Shown: positions 9,146 to 18,040 of the stretch, one piece after another | Position numbering within the stretch: the first letter of the stretch is position 1 | How the letters are laid out: every line of letters begins with the position of its first letter | NCBI RefSeq assembly: GCF_903166545.1 | Contig: NZ_CAESCH010000002.1 | Coordinates: forward strand, 496,001-560,000 | DNA length: 64,000 bases | Direction: 5' to 3' | Source of the DNA: Metabacillus schmidteae | GTDB lineage: Bacteria; Bacillota; Bacilli; Bacillales; Bacillaceae | The notes under the pieces: model-generated | Database searches by the model: none | The model's input: only the letters and a program-made list of their open reading frames with translations | Told to the model about the DNA's origin: nothing | Made by a program: the position numbers and the translations under genes

Positions 9146-9291
9146 GATGCCATGCCAACCTGTTGTTTAATTCTTTGTCTGATAAGACAGTTTATTCTTA
9201 GTTTTGTTAGCTTTATAGACGAAGATATCACCTTTATTTTTATTATATCTTAGAAATATAAGAAGTGTGGGAATAAAATGAGGTGATTTTT

Positions 9292-10545
9292 TTGAATAAT
9301 GAAAGAATTGGAAAATTATTAGATGAATTTAATGCTTTTGGCTATACAGATAATGGAATAAGTAGAATCACTTATACAAAGGAAGAGAAACTGGCGAAGG
9401 AATTCTTTAAGAAAAAATCTGAAGAATTAGGCATGGATGTTAGATTTGATTCAGTCGGAAATGTCATTGCCCGTCGGGAAGGGGTAGATCATTCCCTTCC
9501 TGCTATAGCGATAGGCTCACATATAGATACTGTCTACAATGGTGGAAAATATGATGGGTTAATTGGTGTTATTGCAGGGTTAGAAATTATAGAAATGTTG
9601 AAAGAGGAAGCTATTCAGACATTTCATCCAATTGAAGTGATTGCTTTTACTTGTGAAGAATCTTCACGTTTTAATTTCTCAACACTTGGAAGTAAAGCGA
9701 TGACAGGTGACCTCAAAAAATCAGACATTTCACATTTGAAGGATCGAGATAATATTTCACTACAAGAAGCACTTAAAAGGCAGAATCTTGAATTAGATAA
9801 TATCCATTTAGCAAAAAGAGAGGAAAAAGAGTTAAAAGCTTTTTTTGAGCTTCATATCGAACAAGGAAATAGATTAATGGAGAATAACAAAACGATTGGT
9901 ATTGTAGATGGAATTGCAGCTCCATTAAGAGTGTCTTTAACAATTGAGGGAAAAAGTGCTCATTCCGGTACAACTAGTATGGAAAAGCGACAGGATGCAT
10001 TGTTAGCTGCAGCAGAATTAGCTTTAGAAGTAGAAAAAGCGGCAGTAGTTGAAAGAAAGTGGAGCACAGTTGCGACAGTTGGGGTTTTGAATGTACTTTC
10101 AGGTGCGATAAATATTGTACCTGGGCTAGTCAATCTGAAAATTGATATTAGGAGTACGGATGTCAATTCAAGAAATCGAGTGTGGAAGAAAGTATCTGAT
10201 AAGGTTGAACAATTAGAAAAATACCGTAATGTAAAGGTCGTAATTGAATGGAAAAGTGAAGAAGTGCCTGTCATGATGGACAAAACACTCGTATATTCTC
10301 TCTCAGAATTATGTGAAAACATGAATATAGAATATATGACAATGCCAAGTGGTGCTGGACATGATTCTATGAATATGGCAAAGCGTTGGCCAACTGGATT
10401 GATCTTTATTCCTTCATTAGATGGATTGAGTCACCACCCGGAAGAATTCACAAAGTTAGAGGATATCTCTACAGGGATAAAATTATTAAAGGAAGTAGTG
10501 TTATCATACGCAATGCTATGCTCAAAGAAGGAGAAGAAATTATGA
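9292..10545 (+). CDS. M20-family N-carbamoyl amino acid hydrolase / allantoate amidohydrolase-like
   Basis: This 417-residue binuclear metal amidohydrolase is of the hydantoinase/carbamoylase (Zn-dependent exopeptidase M20) group. Visible metal ligands include His77 in IGSHIDTV, Asp88 in GGKYDGLIG, the glutamates of FTCEESSRF near 122-123, and His188 in FFELHIEQG, with SGAGHDSMNMA near the C-terminus. Such enzymes release CO2 and ammonia from ureido acids such as N-carbamoyl-aspartate, N-carbamoyl-beta-alanine or allantoate. The start is taken as TTG 9292, five bases after AGGTGA. It overlaps the next gene by four bases. In this operon N-carbamoyl-aspartate is the best-fitting substrate, by inference from its partners. 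Confidence 0.85.
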   Translation: MNNERIGKLLDEFNAFGYTDNGISRITYTKEEKLAKEFFKKKSEELGMDVRFDSVGNVIARREGVDHSLPAIAIGSHIDTVYNGGKYDGLIGVIAGLEIIEMLKEEAIQTFHPIEVIAFTCEESSRFNFSTLGSKAMTGDLKKSDISHLKDRDNISLQEALKRQNLELDNIHLAKREEKELKAFFELHIEQGNRLMENNKTIGIVDGIAAPLRVSLTIEGKSAHSGTTSMEKRQDALLAAAELALEVEKAAVVERKWSTVATVGVLNVLSGAINIVPGLVNLKIDIRSTDVNSRNRVWKKVSDKVEQLEKYRNVKVVIEWKSEEVPVMMDKTLVYSLSELCENMNIEYMTMPSGAGHDSMNMAKRWPTGLIFIPSLDGLSHHPEEFTKLEDISTGIKLLKEVVLSYAMLCSKKEKKL

Positions 10546-11327
10546 AAGCACATCAGGTGGAAATTCTCATAAATAAGCAAGTAAGTGACCGCTACTATCT
10601 TTTAAAAGTGGATATTAGTTCAATAGAAGAAAAAATAGAACCAGGGCAATTTTTTAATCTTCGATGTAGTAATCAGTTGTATCCTTTATTACGAAGGCCA
10701 ATTAGTGTTTATAAAATTGATCGATATAATCAAACACTTGAATTTCTTTATTTAGTTAAAGGACTTGGTACTAAGAAGTTGGCAGAATTAAATGAAGGTC
10801 AAATATTAGATATGTTTGGTCCACTTGGACAAGGTTTTCACCTTGAGGATGGCTATGATACGATCCTCCTTTTAGCAAGGGGTGTTGGCATAGCAACATT
10901 GGCGGCATTAGCACAAAAGGCAATTGAGGATAATAGGAGAGTAATAGGGATCTTAAGTGCCCGTAGTCAGAATGATTTATTATCAGCAGATTATTTATCT
11001 GATATGGGAGTAGAGGTTCACAAGGTAACGGATGAAGAAGGCACAAGTGATATGAACAGTGTTACATATTTAATAGAAGGGCTTCTTCAAAAATATCGCA
11101 TAAAAGCATTGTATACATGTGGTTCGAAAAGATTATCTAGATTGATGCAAGAAGTAGCTATACGAGAACAACTCCCCGGTGAAATTGCTTTAGAAGAACA
11201 TATGGGATGCGCGATGGGAGTATGTTTTGCTTGTGTGTGTGATCTTAACGATGGCTCAACCACAAAAAGTGTAAGAGTGTGCGTGGATGGGCCAGTATTT
11301 CCTCTAGAACAGGTGGTCATATCATGA
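10542..11327 (+). CDS. PyrK-like FAD/[2Fe-2S] electron-transfer subunit
   Basis: This 261-residue protein resembles the electron-transfer subunit of class 1B dihydroorotate dehydrogenase. The FAD-binding RRPISVY motif is near residues 50-57 and an NAD-binding region follows. A C-terminal [2Fe-2S] cluster motif is seen in MGCAMGVCFACVCDLN plus a later cysteine in VRVCVDGP. It would shuttle electrons between NAD(H) and the FMN enzyme encoded next, with which it overlaps by four bases. ATG 10542 follows AAGGAGAAG. Biosynthetic PyrK normally sits in a pyr operon; here all neighbours are catabolic, so it may act in the reducing direction on orotate. Confidence 0.85.
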   Translation: MKAHQVEILINKQVSDRYYLLKVDISSIEEKIEPGQFFNLRCSNQLYPLLRRPISVYKIDRYNQTLEFLYLVKGLGTKKLAELNEGQILDMFGPLGQGFHLEDGYDTILLLARGVGIATLAALAQKAIEDNRRVIGILSARSQNDLLSADYLSDMGVEVHKVTDEEGTSDMNSVTYLIEGLLQKYRIKALYTCGSKRLSRLMQEVAIREQLPGEIALEEHMGCAMGVCFACVCDLNDGSTTKSVRVCVDGPVFPLEQVVIS

Positions 11328-12232
11328 AAAAATTAGCTGTAGATATAGGTGGTCTTAGTCTCCAAAATCCAATTATGCCTGCCTCTGGAGCATTTGGCCC
11401 TGAAATGGATTCGGTCATTGACTTTAATAGATTAGGTGCAGTTATACCGAAAAGCATTACATTATCAGAAAGAGCGGGTAATGCAACACCCCGTGTTTGT
11501 GAAACACCAGCAGGTATGATCAATTCTATCGGAATTCAAAGTAAAGGAATTAACTATTATATGGAAAATGTTGTTCCTTTCTTTGCTCAATATCGATCCC
11601 CTCTTATTTCAAGTTTATCAGCAGAATCTGTAGAAGAATTTGTTCAAATTGCAGATATTGTTGCGAAACATCCTAATGTATCAGCTCTTGAGTTAAATAT
11701 ATCTTGCCCTAACTTAAAAGGTAATGGGTTGGCCTTTGGAATGGATGCAGATTTAACCTATCAATTAGTTAGGAAAGTACGAGACGTAACGGATAAACCG
11801 GTTATAACAAAGCTCTCACCTAATGTAACGAGTATTCAAGAAATTGCACTTGCGGCACAAGAGGGTGGAAGTAATGCCTTAACTGTTGCAAATACTTTAT
11901 TGGCTATGTCAATTGATGTTGAAACTAGAAAGCCTCGAATCGGCAATGTTATGGGGGGATTATCTGGCCCTGCAACAAAGCCTGTGGCTATAAGGCTTAT
12001 TTATCAGGTTGATAAAGTTGTAACCATCCCAATTATAGGATGTGGTGGCGTTATGACTAGTGATGATGCTATTGAAATGATTCTAGCGGGGGCAACAGCA
12101 GTTCAAGTTGGAACAGCCAGCTTCATTCACCCACTTGCAATGGAAGACATTATTAAAGGAATTCAGACGTATATGGATCAACATAACATAAGAGATATTA
12201 ATGATTTAATAGGAGCTGTTATCATCGACTAA
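11324..12232 (+). CDS. class 1B dihydroorotate dehydrogenase-like FMN enzyme (PyrD type)
   Basis: This 302-residue FMN enzyme aligns by eye with Lactococcus PyrDB. The catalytic cysteine lies in LNISCPN. The orotate-binding lysine (PKSITLS), asparagine (GMINSIGIQ), LNISCPN asparagines and ANTL segment are all kept. It lacks the ferredoxin extension and the LAC-type catalytic loop of dihydropyrimidine dehydrogenase (PreA), which favours orotate/dihydroorotate over uracil. It overlaps the PyrK-like gene by four bases. Together they could reduce orotate with NADH, as in anaerobic orotate fermentation. A biosynthetic role as a duplicate PyrD remains the alternative. Confidence 0.85.
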   Translation: MKKLAVDIGGLSLQNPIMPASGAFGPEMDSVIDFNRLGAVIPKSITLSERAGNATPRVCETPAGMINSIGIQSKGINYYMENVVPFFAQYRSPLISSLSAESVEEFVQIADIVAKHPNVSALELNISCPNLKGNGLAFGMDADLTYQLVRKVRDVTDKPVITKLSPNVTSIQEIALAAQEGGSNALTVANTLLAMSIDVETRKPRIGNVMGGLSGPATKPVAIRLIYQVDKVVTIPIIGCGGVMTSDDAIEMILAGATAVQVGTASFIHPLAMEDIIKGIQTYMDQHNIRDINDLIGAVIID

Positions 12233-12250
12233 AAGTTAGGAGAGTGTATT

Positions 12251-13654
12251 ATGCCTTTCGACTTACTTATTAAAAATGGACTCATAGTTAAGCCCGATGA
12301 ATTAGTAATGGGAAATATATATGTGAAAAATGGAAAAATTGCAGCGATAACAAGTGAAGAACTTTTAGCAGAAATAAAAGAAACAATTGATGCGAAAGGA
12401 AAACTTGTTTTTCCGGGTTTTATTGATACACATGTACACTCAAGAGACCCAGGAGCTACCTATAAAGAAGATTTTCTCTTTTCAACTCAAGCGGCCGCTG
12501 TTGGTGGATTGACAACAATTTTTGAAATGCCAAATACAAATCCACCTATAAATAATGTGGAAAATTTCAATAAACAGGTCAAAAATCTAAAAAGTAAAGC
12601 TTTCGTTGATTACGGAATTTGGGCAATCTGTCTAGGACATCTTAATCTATCGGAATTTAAGAAACTTCATGAATCTGGAGTAATAGGATTTAAGTTTTTT
12701 TGGGGATATGCCGTTCATTCTGAGACATTTCAATTAATATATAACTATAATCCAGAGGATAGAGATGTCATCCCACCTTTTACGGATGGACAAGTATTTG
12801 AAATGTTTGAAGAAGTTGCTAAAACTGAACAGGTTTTCGCCATACATGCAGAAAATAATGACTTAATACATACTTTAAATAAAAAGATTGAGAAAAGAGA
12901 AGGTCGCACGTATCAAGATTTGCTTGAAGGACGTCCAAATTTAGCTGAGGAATTAACAATTCAATCAGGTATTGCAATGGCAAAAAAAACAGGTGCAAGA
13001 CTTCATATTTTACATATTAGTACAAAAGAAGGGGTAAAGCTAATTCGCGAAGCACAAAAACAAGGATATCCGATAACAGGTGAGACATGTCCGCATTATT
13101 TGTTTCTTTCAGATGAAGACTACGATCAAATAGGTCCACAAATGAAGGTATATCCTCCAATCAAATATAAAGAGGATCAAGATGCATTGTGGCAAGGAAT
13201 AAAGGATGGAACGATCTCGCTCGTATGCTCCGACCATGCACCACATACTCAGGAAGAGAAAGACGGTGATTTATGGTCTATTCCAGCTGGGATGTGTGGA
13301 GTAGAGACCTTAGTACCTATTATGTTGGATGCTGCTAATAAAGGAATGATATCTATTCATGATGTTGTGAGATTGCTAGCTGAAGGTCCAGCAAAGTTAT
13401 TTAATATCTATCCGAATAAAGGTGCAATAAAAGTTGGGACTGATGCTGATCTAACAATTGTTGACATGGAAAAGGAATTTACTATAAATAGGAAAGATCT
13501 ACATAGTAAGAGTAAAATCACTGCTTTTAATGGTTATAAGGTAAAAGGAGCACCTGTATATACGATAATAAGAGGTAGTATCGTGATGGAGAAAGGTGAA
13601 ATCCTCGGGCAGCCGGCTGGAACATTAGTTACTCCAAAACAACCGTCAACTTAA
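12251..13654 (+). CDS. cyclic amidohydrolase: dihydroorotase/allantoinase/hydantoinase family
   Basis: This 467-residue TIM-barrel amidohydrolase opens cyclic ureides. Metal ligands seen are His61 and His63 in DTHVHSRDPG, a probable carboxylated Lys148 in GVIGFKFFWG, His199, His255 in LHILHIS and Asp328 in CSDHAPHT. The HxHxR arginine is the residue that grips the carboxylate of dihydroorotate in dihydroorotases, while the lysine pattern is like hydantoinases and allantoinases. Family is certain; substrate is not. Next to a class 1B PyrD and a carbamoylase, hydrolysis of dihydroorotate to N-carbamoyl-aspartate is the most economical role. Allantoin is possible given a PucR regulator. Confidence 0.85.
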   Translation: MPFDLLIKNGLIVKPDELVMGNIYVKNGKIAAITSEELLAEIKETIDAKGKLVFPGFIDTHVHSRDPGATYKEDFLFSTQAAAVGGLTTIFEMPNTNPPINNVENFNKQVKNLKSKAFVDYGIWAICLGHLNLSEFKKLHESGVIGFKFFWGYAVHSETFQLIYNYNPEDRDVIPPFTDGQVFEMFEEVAKTEQVFAIHAENNDLIHTLNKKIEKREGRTYQDLLEGRPNLAEELTIQSGIAMAKKTGARLHILHISTKEGVKLIREAQKQGYPITGETCPHYLFLSDEDYDQIGPQMKVYPPIKYKEDQDALWQGIKDGTISLVCSDHAPHTQEEKDGDLWSIPAGMCGVETLVPIMLDAANKGMISIHDVVRLLAEGPAKLFNIYPNKGAIKVGTDADLTIVDMEKEFTINRKDLHSKSKITAFNGYKVKGAPVYTIIRGSIVMEKGEILGQPAGTLVTPKQPST

Positions 13655-13667
13655 GAAGTTGGCGGTT
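13641..13667 (+). terminator. hairpin overlapping the end of the amidohydrolase gene
   Basis: A 12-bp stem AACCGTCAACTT/AAGTTGGCGGTT spans the stop codon, with one G-T pair. The T-tract after it is poor, so it may be a weak terminator or a 3' stability element for the degradation operon. Confidence 0.5.
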
Positions 13668-13939
13668 AAGTTAACAAGAAATGAAAACGCTTAATTATAA
13701 CTCGTTTCCAAAGATTGTAAATTTCTTCTGCAGATAAAAATGGCTTTACTACTTAAACAAATTCCTCCTTTTATATAGGTTTTTGGAAAGTTTGGGTAGC
13801 GGACTGTTTTGAAAAATAATATAAATATTGTTTTAGAACGTTTTTAAAACAAGGCTGTTTTCGCAAAGATCGTTATCTGTCTTAAATACAAACAAAGTTT
13901 GTGAAAATTACCTTTTATTTGTATATCAGAGCTAAAAAC
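13668..13939. other. intergenic stretch without recognised genes
   Basis: The gap between the degradation operon and the MarR gene is about 350 bp. Apart from the hairpin at its start and the promoter/operator at its end, this AT-rich part shows no ribosome-binding-site-led frame and no clear structure. Confidence 0.5.
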
Positions 13940-13985
13940 TTTACAAAAAAAATAACTTATCATATAGTTAGTTAGTAATACTAAC
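13940..13985 (+). promoter_or_regulatory. sigma-A promoter with MarR-type operator
   Basis: A -35 box TTTACA (13940-13945) is separated by 17 bp from a -10 box TATAGT (13963-13968). A perfect inverted repeat GTTAGT-AAT-ACTAAC (13971-13985) lies at the expected transcription start, just before the MarR gene. This arrangement is typical of autorepression. Confidence 0.75.
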
Positions 13986-14001
13986 CATCAAGGAGGCCAT
14001 C

Positions 14002-14418
14002 ATGAATCTATTTTCAACCATCTATCGTTTTAATAAGTTGTATGTATTCCATCTTCAAGATATTTGTTCAGCAAACGGTATTACAGCAGTACAATGGCTC
14101 GTTTTACAGCATGTATATAAAAATGAAGGATGTACAAGCATGGATATCGTCAAAGAATGGTCAGTTGAAAAACCAACTGTATCTTCGCTAGTCAGGAAGT
14201 TAAACGAACAGGGTTTACTAGAATTCACAAGCGGTGAAGATAAACGCCAAAAATATCTATCACTATCAAAAGAAGGACACGTTCTTTGCCAAAAAGTATC
14301 GGAAAAAGTCATGCAACTTCAATCATTTGTCACAGAGCCAATTCCAGATGAAACGGTAAAAGAATGGACAGAACAGTTAATGTTGTTGGAGGAGCGATTA
14401 AAGCAGTATGAAGGATAA
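14002..14418 (+). CDS. MarR-family transcriptional regulator
   Basis: This 138-residue protein has a central winged helix-turn-helix, with the recognition region around KPTVSSLVRKLNEQGLLEF and the wing residues SGEDKRQKYLSLS. It has a strong AGGAGG site and overlaps the following MFS gene by 11 bp. The pair resembles regulator/efflux pairs such as ywoH-ywoG of Bacillus subtilis, recalled from memory. A palindrome at its promoter suggests that it represses its own operon and is released by a small ligand. Confidence 0.88.
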   Translation: MNLFSTIYRFNKLYVFHLQDICSANGITAVQWLVLQHVYKNEGCTSMDIVKEWSVEKPTVSSLVRKLNEQGLLEFTSGEDKRQKYLSLSKEGHVLCQKVSEKVMQLQSFVTEPIPDETVKEWTEQLMLLEERLKQYEG

Positions 14419-15586
14419 GATATGGTCAAGAAATTTTATTGTGATCTCATTAATTAATTTTTTATCGATATTAATGTTTTATTTATTAATTGTTACAATA
14501 GCCAGCTATGCAATTGAAACCTATCATGTATCGACCAGTATTGCCGGCTTGGTTTCAAGTATTTATGTCATTGGTGCATTGGTCGGAAGGCTCTTTACCG
14601 GGCGATTCATTGGCAAATTAGGACCATCAAAAATATTGACGATGGGTGTTGTCTTGTTTTTCGCCAGTGCATGTTTATATTTTGTTGAAATTAATATTGG
14701 ATTTCTATTATTTAATCGTTTTATACAAGGAACTTTTGTGGGAATTATCGGGACGGCTGCAGGTACGATTATTGCCTCAATTCTCCCGGCCTCAAGAAAA
14801 GGGGAAGGAATTGGTTATTACAGTTTGAGTGTTATTCTCGCAACTGCAATTGGGCCGTTTATTGGGATATTCTTAATGAAATTTCAAAATGGAAATACGT
14901 ATATTTTTGGGTTTAATGTATTCTTATCACTCATTATGATTCTTGCATTAGTGTTTATGAAATTAGATCCGGCAATGTTTCGGGCTAGTGAGCAGAAAGA
15001 AACAGACAATTCATTTATTGCAAAATTCATGGAGCCGAAGTCAATTCCGATTTCATTTATTGCCCTTTTAATAGGATTTGCTTATTCAGGTGTTATGTCG
15101 TTTTTATCTTTTTTTGCAGAAGAAATTCATTTGGTTGATGCGGCAAGCTTTTTCTTTATTGTATATGCCGTTGCCACGATTTTAACACGTCCTTTTACGG
15201 GGCGTTTAATGGATCGAAAAGGACCGAATATCATTGTCTATCCTTGTATCGGGTTATTTGCCGTTGGGATGTATATGTTTAGTGATGCAAGCAGCAGTTG
15301 GATGCTGTTAGTTGCTGCGGCTTTAATCGGTCTTGGTTTCGGTAACTTTAATTCCATTGCCCAAACAATTGCGGTAAAAGTAACAGAGCCGCATCGTTTT
15401 GGATTTGCAACATCAACATACTTTATTTTTTATGATATCGGACTGGGACTAGGACCGTATTTATTAGGGTTATTCATTCCATTTGTCGGATATCGCGCCA
15501 TTTTCCTATGGATGCTGCCAGTTATTTTAGTATGTATTCCACTTTATTATGTATTACATGGACGAAAAGCAAAATTATATATTTAA
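14408..15586 (+). CDS. MFS transporter (drug/metabolite efflux type)
   Basis: This 392-residue protein has twelve predicted membrane helices. The MFS loop 2-3 signature appears as GRLFTGRFIGKLGPSK, with a related LTRPFTGRLMDRKGP in the second half. It is translationally coupled to the MarR gene, which makes inducible efflux of an aromatic or drug-like compound the likely role. The substrate is unknown. Confidence 0.87.
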   Translation: MKDKIWSRNFIVISLINFLSILMFYLLIVTIASYAIETYHVSTSIAGLVSSIYVIGALVGRLFTGRFIGKLGPSKILTMGVVLFFASACLYFVEINIGFLLFNRFIQGTFVGIIGTAAGTIIASILPASRKGEGIGYYSLSVILATAIGPFIGIFLMKFQNGNTYIFGFNVFLSLIMILALVFMKLDPAMFRASEQKETDNSFIAKFMEPKSIPISFIALLIGFAYSGVMSFLSFFAEEIHLVDAASFFFIVYAVATILTRPFTGRLMDRKGPNIIVYPCIGLFAVGMYMFSDASSSWMLLVAAALIGLGFGNFNSIAQTIAVKVTEPHRFGFATSTYFIFYDIGLGLGPYLLGLFIPFVGYRAIFLWMLPVILVCIPLYYVLHGRKAKLYI

Positions 15587-15609
15587 AATGAATAAATGTA
15601 GTCCTTAGC

Positions 15610-15645
15610 GGATGATTGTTCTATTCGAATAGTCATCCTTTTTTT
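15610..15645 (+). terminator. Rho-independent terminator after the MarR/MFS operon
   Basis: GGATGA (15610-15615) pairs with TCATCC (15633-15638) around an inner TTC/GAA pairing, and seven T residues follow. Confidence 0.85.
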
Positions 15646-15720
15646 ATATAATTGAAACTTTTAAAAGGTAGAAATCGTATGACAGGAAGTGAAAAAAATT
15701 TATGGTGAATGGAGAAGCCA

Positions 15721-17202
15721 ATGAAAAACATTTTCGAACAACTAATCCCCTTTTTACCTTCTAAAGCATTTGCTAAAGTTTCAGAATACGATGAAACGGA
15801 TTTTGACATCATTGATGACAGTACCGACGAGCAGATTGGATCTTTTTCATTAGATGAACATGAAGAACTTGTGAGTTTCTCGCTTTTTGAAGAAGAAACA
15901 GAAGAAGGAAATGTGTCAAAGGAAGAAATAGCAGCTATTGCAGACAAATTTCTAAAAACATTTCATCCAACAAAGAAAGAATACGAACTTTCAGCCATTC
16001 TGGATCTAGATAATCCATACATGGTCGTTTATGAAAAAAGAGACGAAACCTACGGATTGTTTTTGCATAGCATGGGATTTGTCGTTTCAGTATCAACAGC
16101 TGGACAAGTAACCCAATTTCATTTCACAGAAGAAGAGTATGAAGTTGAAAACACTAATCATATTATCACAAAGGAAGAGGCACTAGAGCAATACATAGAT
16201 CAGCTGGACTTTGCTCTTATCATCGAACATTATGATCATGAAGTGTATAAAAATGGTGATTCAAAATACCACTTATCTTACAGTTTGATTGAGCATATAA
16301 CAGATGTACCTGTTGATGGGTCTGATCCCTTTAGTATTCGTGAGGAGAATACTTACGAACCTGAAATTTCTTATCAGGATCCACCGAAAAAGAGTGTTTA
16401 TGAGTTAGTTGGAATCACACCAGAATATAACCTTCTAGATGTTTTAAAAGAAGACGGAAAGAAAACAGAGGTTTGGACAAAAAACAAGTCAGTTGCTTCA
16501 GGACCATTCGATATGGATGAACTTGAAAATCATGTTGTAAAGCTTAAATTTGACGAAGAAACAGGGGATCTTCTTGGGGTTATTAGCGGAGAGGAATTTG
16601 AAAACGATGGAGATGAAATGAGTTTAGAGAATGCTAAGAAGCATGCTCTGGATTTGATGTTTAAGCTATTTCCGGATACGAATGAAAGATTTCGGCTAGA
16701 GGTTCTTGAGGATTGGGATGAAGAAGAGTTTGAGGATGAATTCGAAGATGAATTCGAGGAGGAGGAAGACTTTGAAGAATTTGAAGATGATCTTGACATA
16801 GAAGAGATGGATGAAGAAGAATATATCGAACATGAACAAACATATACATTCTATTTCCATCTCTATCATCATGATATAAAGGTCGATTCGCACGTGTCCA
16901 TTCTAGAGGTAGGTAAATTCACAGGTAAAATCACAAATTTTGACTTGGATATACCAGCTTCAGAGCTATACACATTCCTTCAAACAATCCCAAAGGTTTC
17001 AAAGGATGAGGCAAAGGAAATCTATCGAAATCAGTTAGAAATGGAGTTGGGATTTTCCAGGGAGTATGATGAAAATGAAAAAGCCATTTACAAGCTAACT
17101 TATAGACCCTCATTCCCTGCAACTGTTGGTCATGTGAGAGCCATTGAAGCTATGACGGGGGAAGCTATGTTTGTTGATGTAGGGGATGCAACATTTTTGT
17201 AG
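15721..17202 (+). CDS. YcdB/YcdC-domain-like protein with a highly acidic segment
   Basis: This 493-residue soluble protein has no signal peptide or membrane helix. It contains repeated blocks of the type EEIAAIADKFLKTFHP and KDEAKEIYRNQLEMELGF that resemble the YcdB/YcdC (PepSY-like) repeats of Bacillus proteins. Around residues 340-380 lies a run dominated by Glu and Asp with repeated EFEDEFE units, probably disordered. ATG 15721 is preferred because GGAGAAG lies just upstream; ATG 15709 in the same frame is possible. The function is unknown. The acidic stretch gives long spurious frames on the other strand. Confidence 0.7.
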   Translation: MKNIFEQLIPFLPSKAFAKVSEYDETDFDIIDDSTDEQIGSFSLDEHEELVSFSLFEEETEEGNVSKEEIAAIADKFLKTFHPTKKEYELSAILDLDNPYMVVYEKRDETYGLFLHSMGFVVSVSTAGQVTQFHFTEEEYEVENTNHIITKEEALEQYIDQLDFALIIEHYDHEVYKNGDSKYHLSYSLIEHITDVPVDGSDPFSIREENTYEPEISYQDPPKKSVYELVGITPEYNLLDVLKEDGKKTEVWTKNKSVASGPFDMDELENHVVKLKFDEETGDLLGVISGEEFENDGDEMSLENAKKHALDLMFKLFPDTNERFRLEVLEDWDEEEFEDEFEDEFEEEEDFEEFEDDLDIEEMDEEEYIEHEQTYTFYFHLYHHDIKVDSHVSILEVGKFTGKITNFDLDIPASELYTFLQTIPKVSKDEAKEIYRNQLEMELGFSREYDENEKAIYKLTYRPSFPATVGHVRAIEAMTGEAMFVDVGDATFL

Positions 17203-17257
17203 GAAATAGACAAATCAAGCCTATCTTTTAGCATAGATTAATATAAGGGGAAAAATG

Positions 17258-18019
17258 ATGAAAAAAGATCTTCAGTTTTTAAGATTAATACAAGATGGAA
17301 GCAAGCCTTTTTCGGGTTGGGATTTTTCATATATTACAGACACTGACCGTGTGAGGAGTGATGTCCTTTCATGGTCTTATGGAAGTTTGGCTAAACATTT
17401 AATTGATTCTGCTAGTTCAATGCTTGATATGGGGACTGGTGGAGGAGAATTTTTATCTATGCTGAGACCTTTTCCTAAATCCATTTTTGCAACAGAAGGT
17501 TACAAACCTAATATAGAAATTGCGAAAAAACGTTTAGAGCCTTTAGGCGTGAGAGTTGTAGCAATTGAAGATGATCAAAATTTGCCCTTTGATGACCATC
17601 AATTCGGTTTGATTTTAAACAAACATGAATCATATTCCCCTAAAGAAGTTAGAAGAGTGATAAACAAAAATGGTGTGTTTTTGACGCAACAAGTTGGGGG
17701 AACAGATTGTTGGGGAATCAACGAAGCATTAGAGGCACCTTTAAACCGTGAGTTTGAAAATTGGAATGTAACAGTTGCAAGGCAGGAACTTGAGCAAAGT
17801 GGGTTTGAAGTCGTGTATAGTAAAGAAGAGTACCCGATTCAGCGCTTTTATGATATCGGAGCACTTGTTTATTACTTAAAGGCAATTCCCTGGCAAATAC
17901 CTGATTTTGAAATGGAAAAGTATGAAAAGAAATTATTTGAGATTCATCAATCTATTCAATCCAATGGTTTCTTTGATGTAAAACAACATCGATTTATATT
18001 AAAAGCTAAAGCCATTTAA
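17258..18019 (+). CDS. class I SAM-dependent methyltransferase
   Basis: This protein of about 253 residues has the Rossmann motif I MLDMGTGGGEFLS, the acidic residue of motif II in FATEGYKPN, and a FGLILNKHESYS post-I region. It would transfer a methyl group from S-adenosylmethionine to an unknown substrate. Two adjacent ATG codons occur at 17255 and 17258; the second has better spacing from the AAGGGG site. The next gene is 21 bp downstream on the same strand, so the two are probably cotranscribed. Confidence 0.82.
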   Translation: MKKDLQFLRLIQDGSKPFSGWDFSYITDTDRVRSDVLSWSYGSLAKHLIDSASSMLDMGTGGGEFLSMLRPFPKSIFATEGYKPNIEIAKKRLEPLGVRVVAIEDDQNLPFDDHQFGLILNKHESYSPKEVRRVINKNGVFLTQQVGGTDCWGINEALEAPLNREFENWNVTVARQELEQSGFEVVYSKEEYPIQRFYDIGALVYYLKAIPWQIPDFEMEKYEKKLFEIHQSIQSNGFFDVKQHRFILKAKAI

Positions 18020-18040
18020 GTTTTATAAAGTAGGTGTCAT

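Noticed and set aside
11324..12232. Dihydropyrimidine dehydrogenase (PreA) identity
   Set aside because: No 4Fe-4S extension is present, and the catalytic region reads NISCPN with FG where PreA has an LAC-type loop. Class 1B dihydroorotate dehydrogenase fits better.
16530..16893. Several minus-strand frames rich in serine or leucine
   Set aside because: They are antisense shadows of the acidic Glu/Asp codons of the YcdB-like gene and have no ribosome binding sites.
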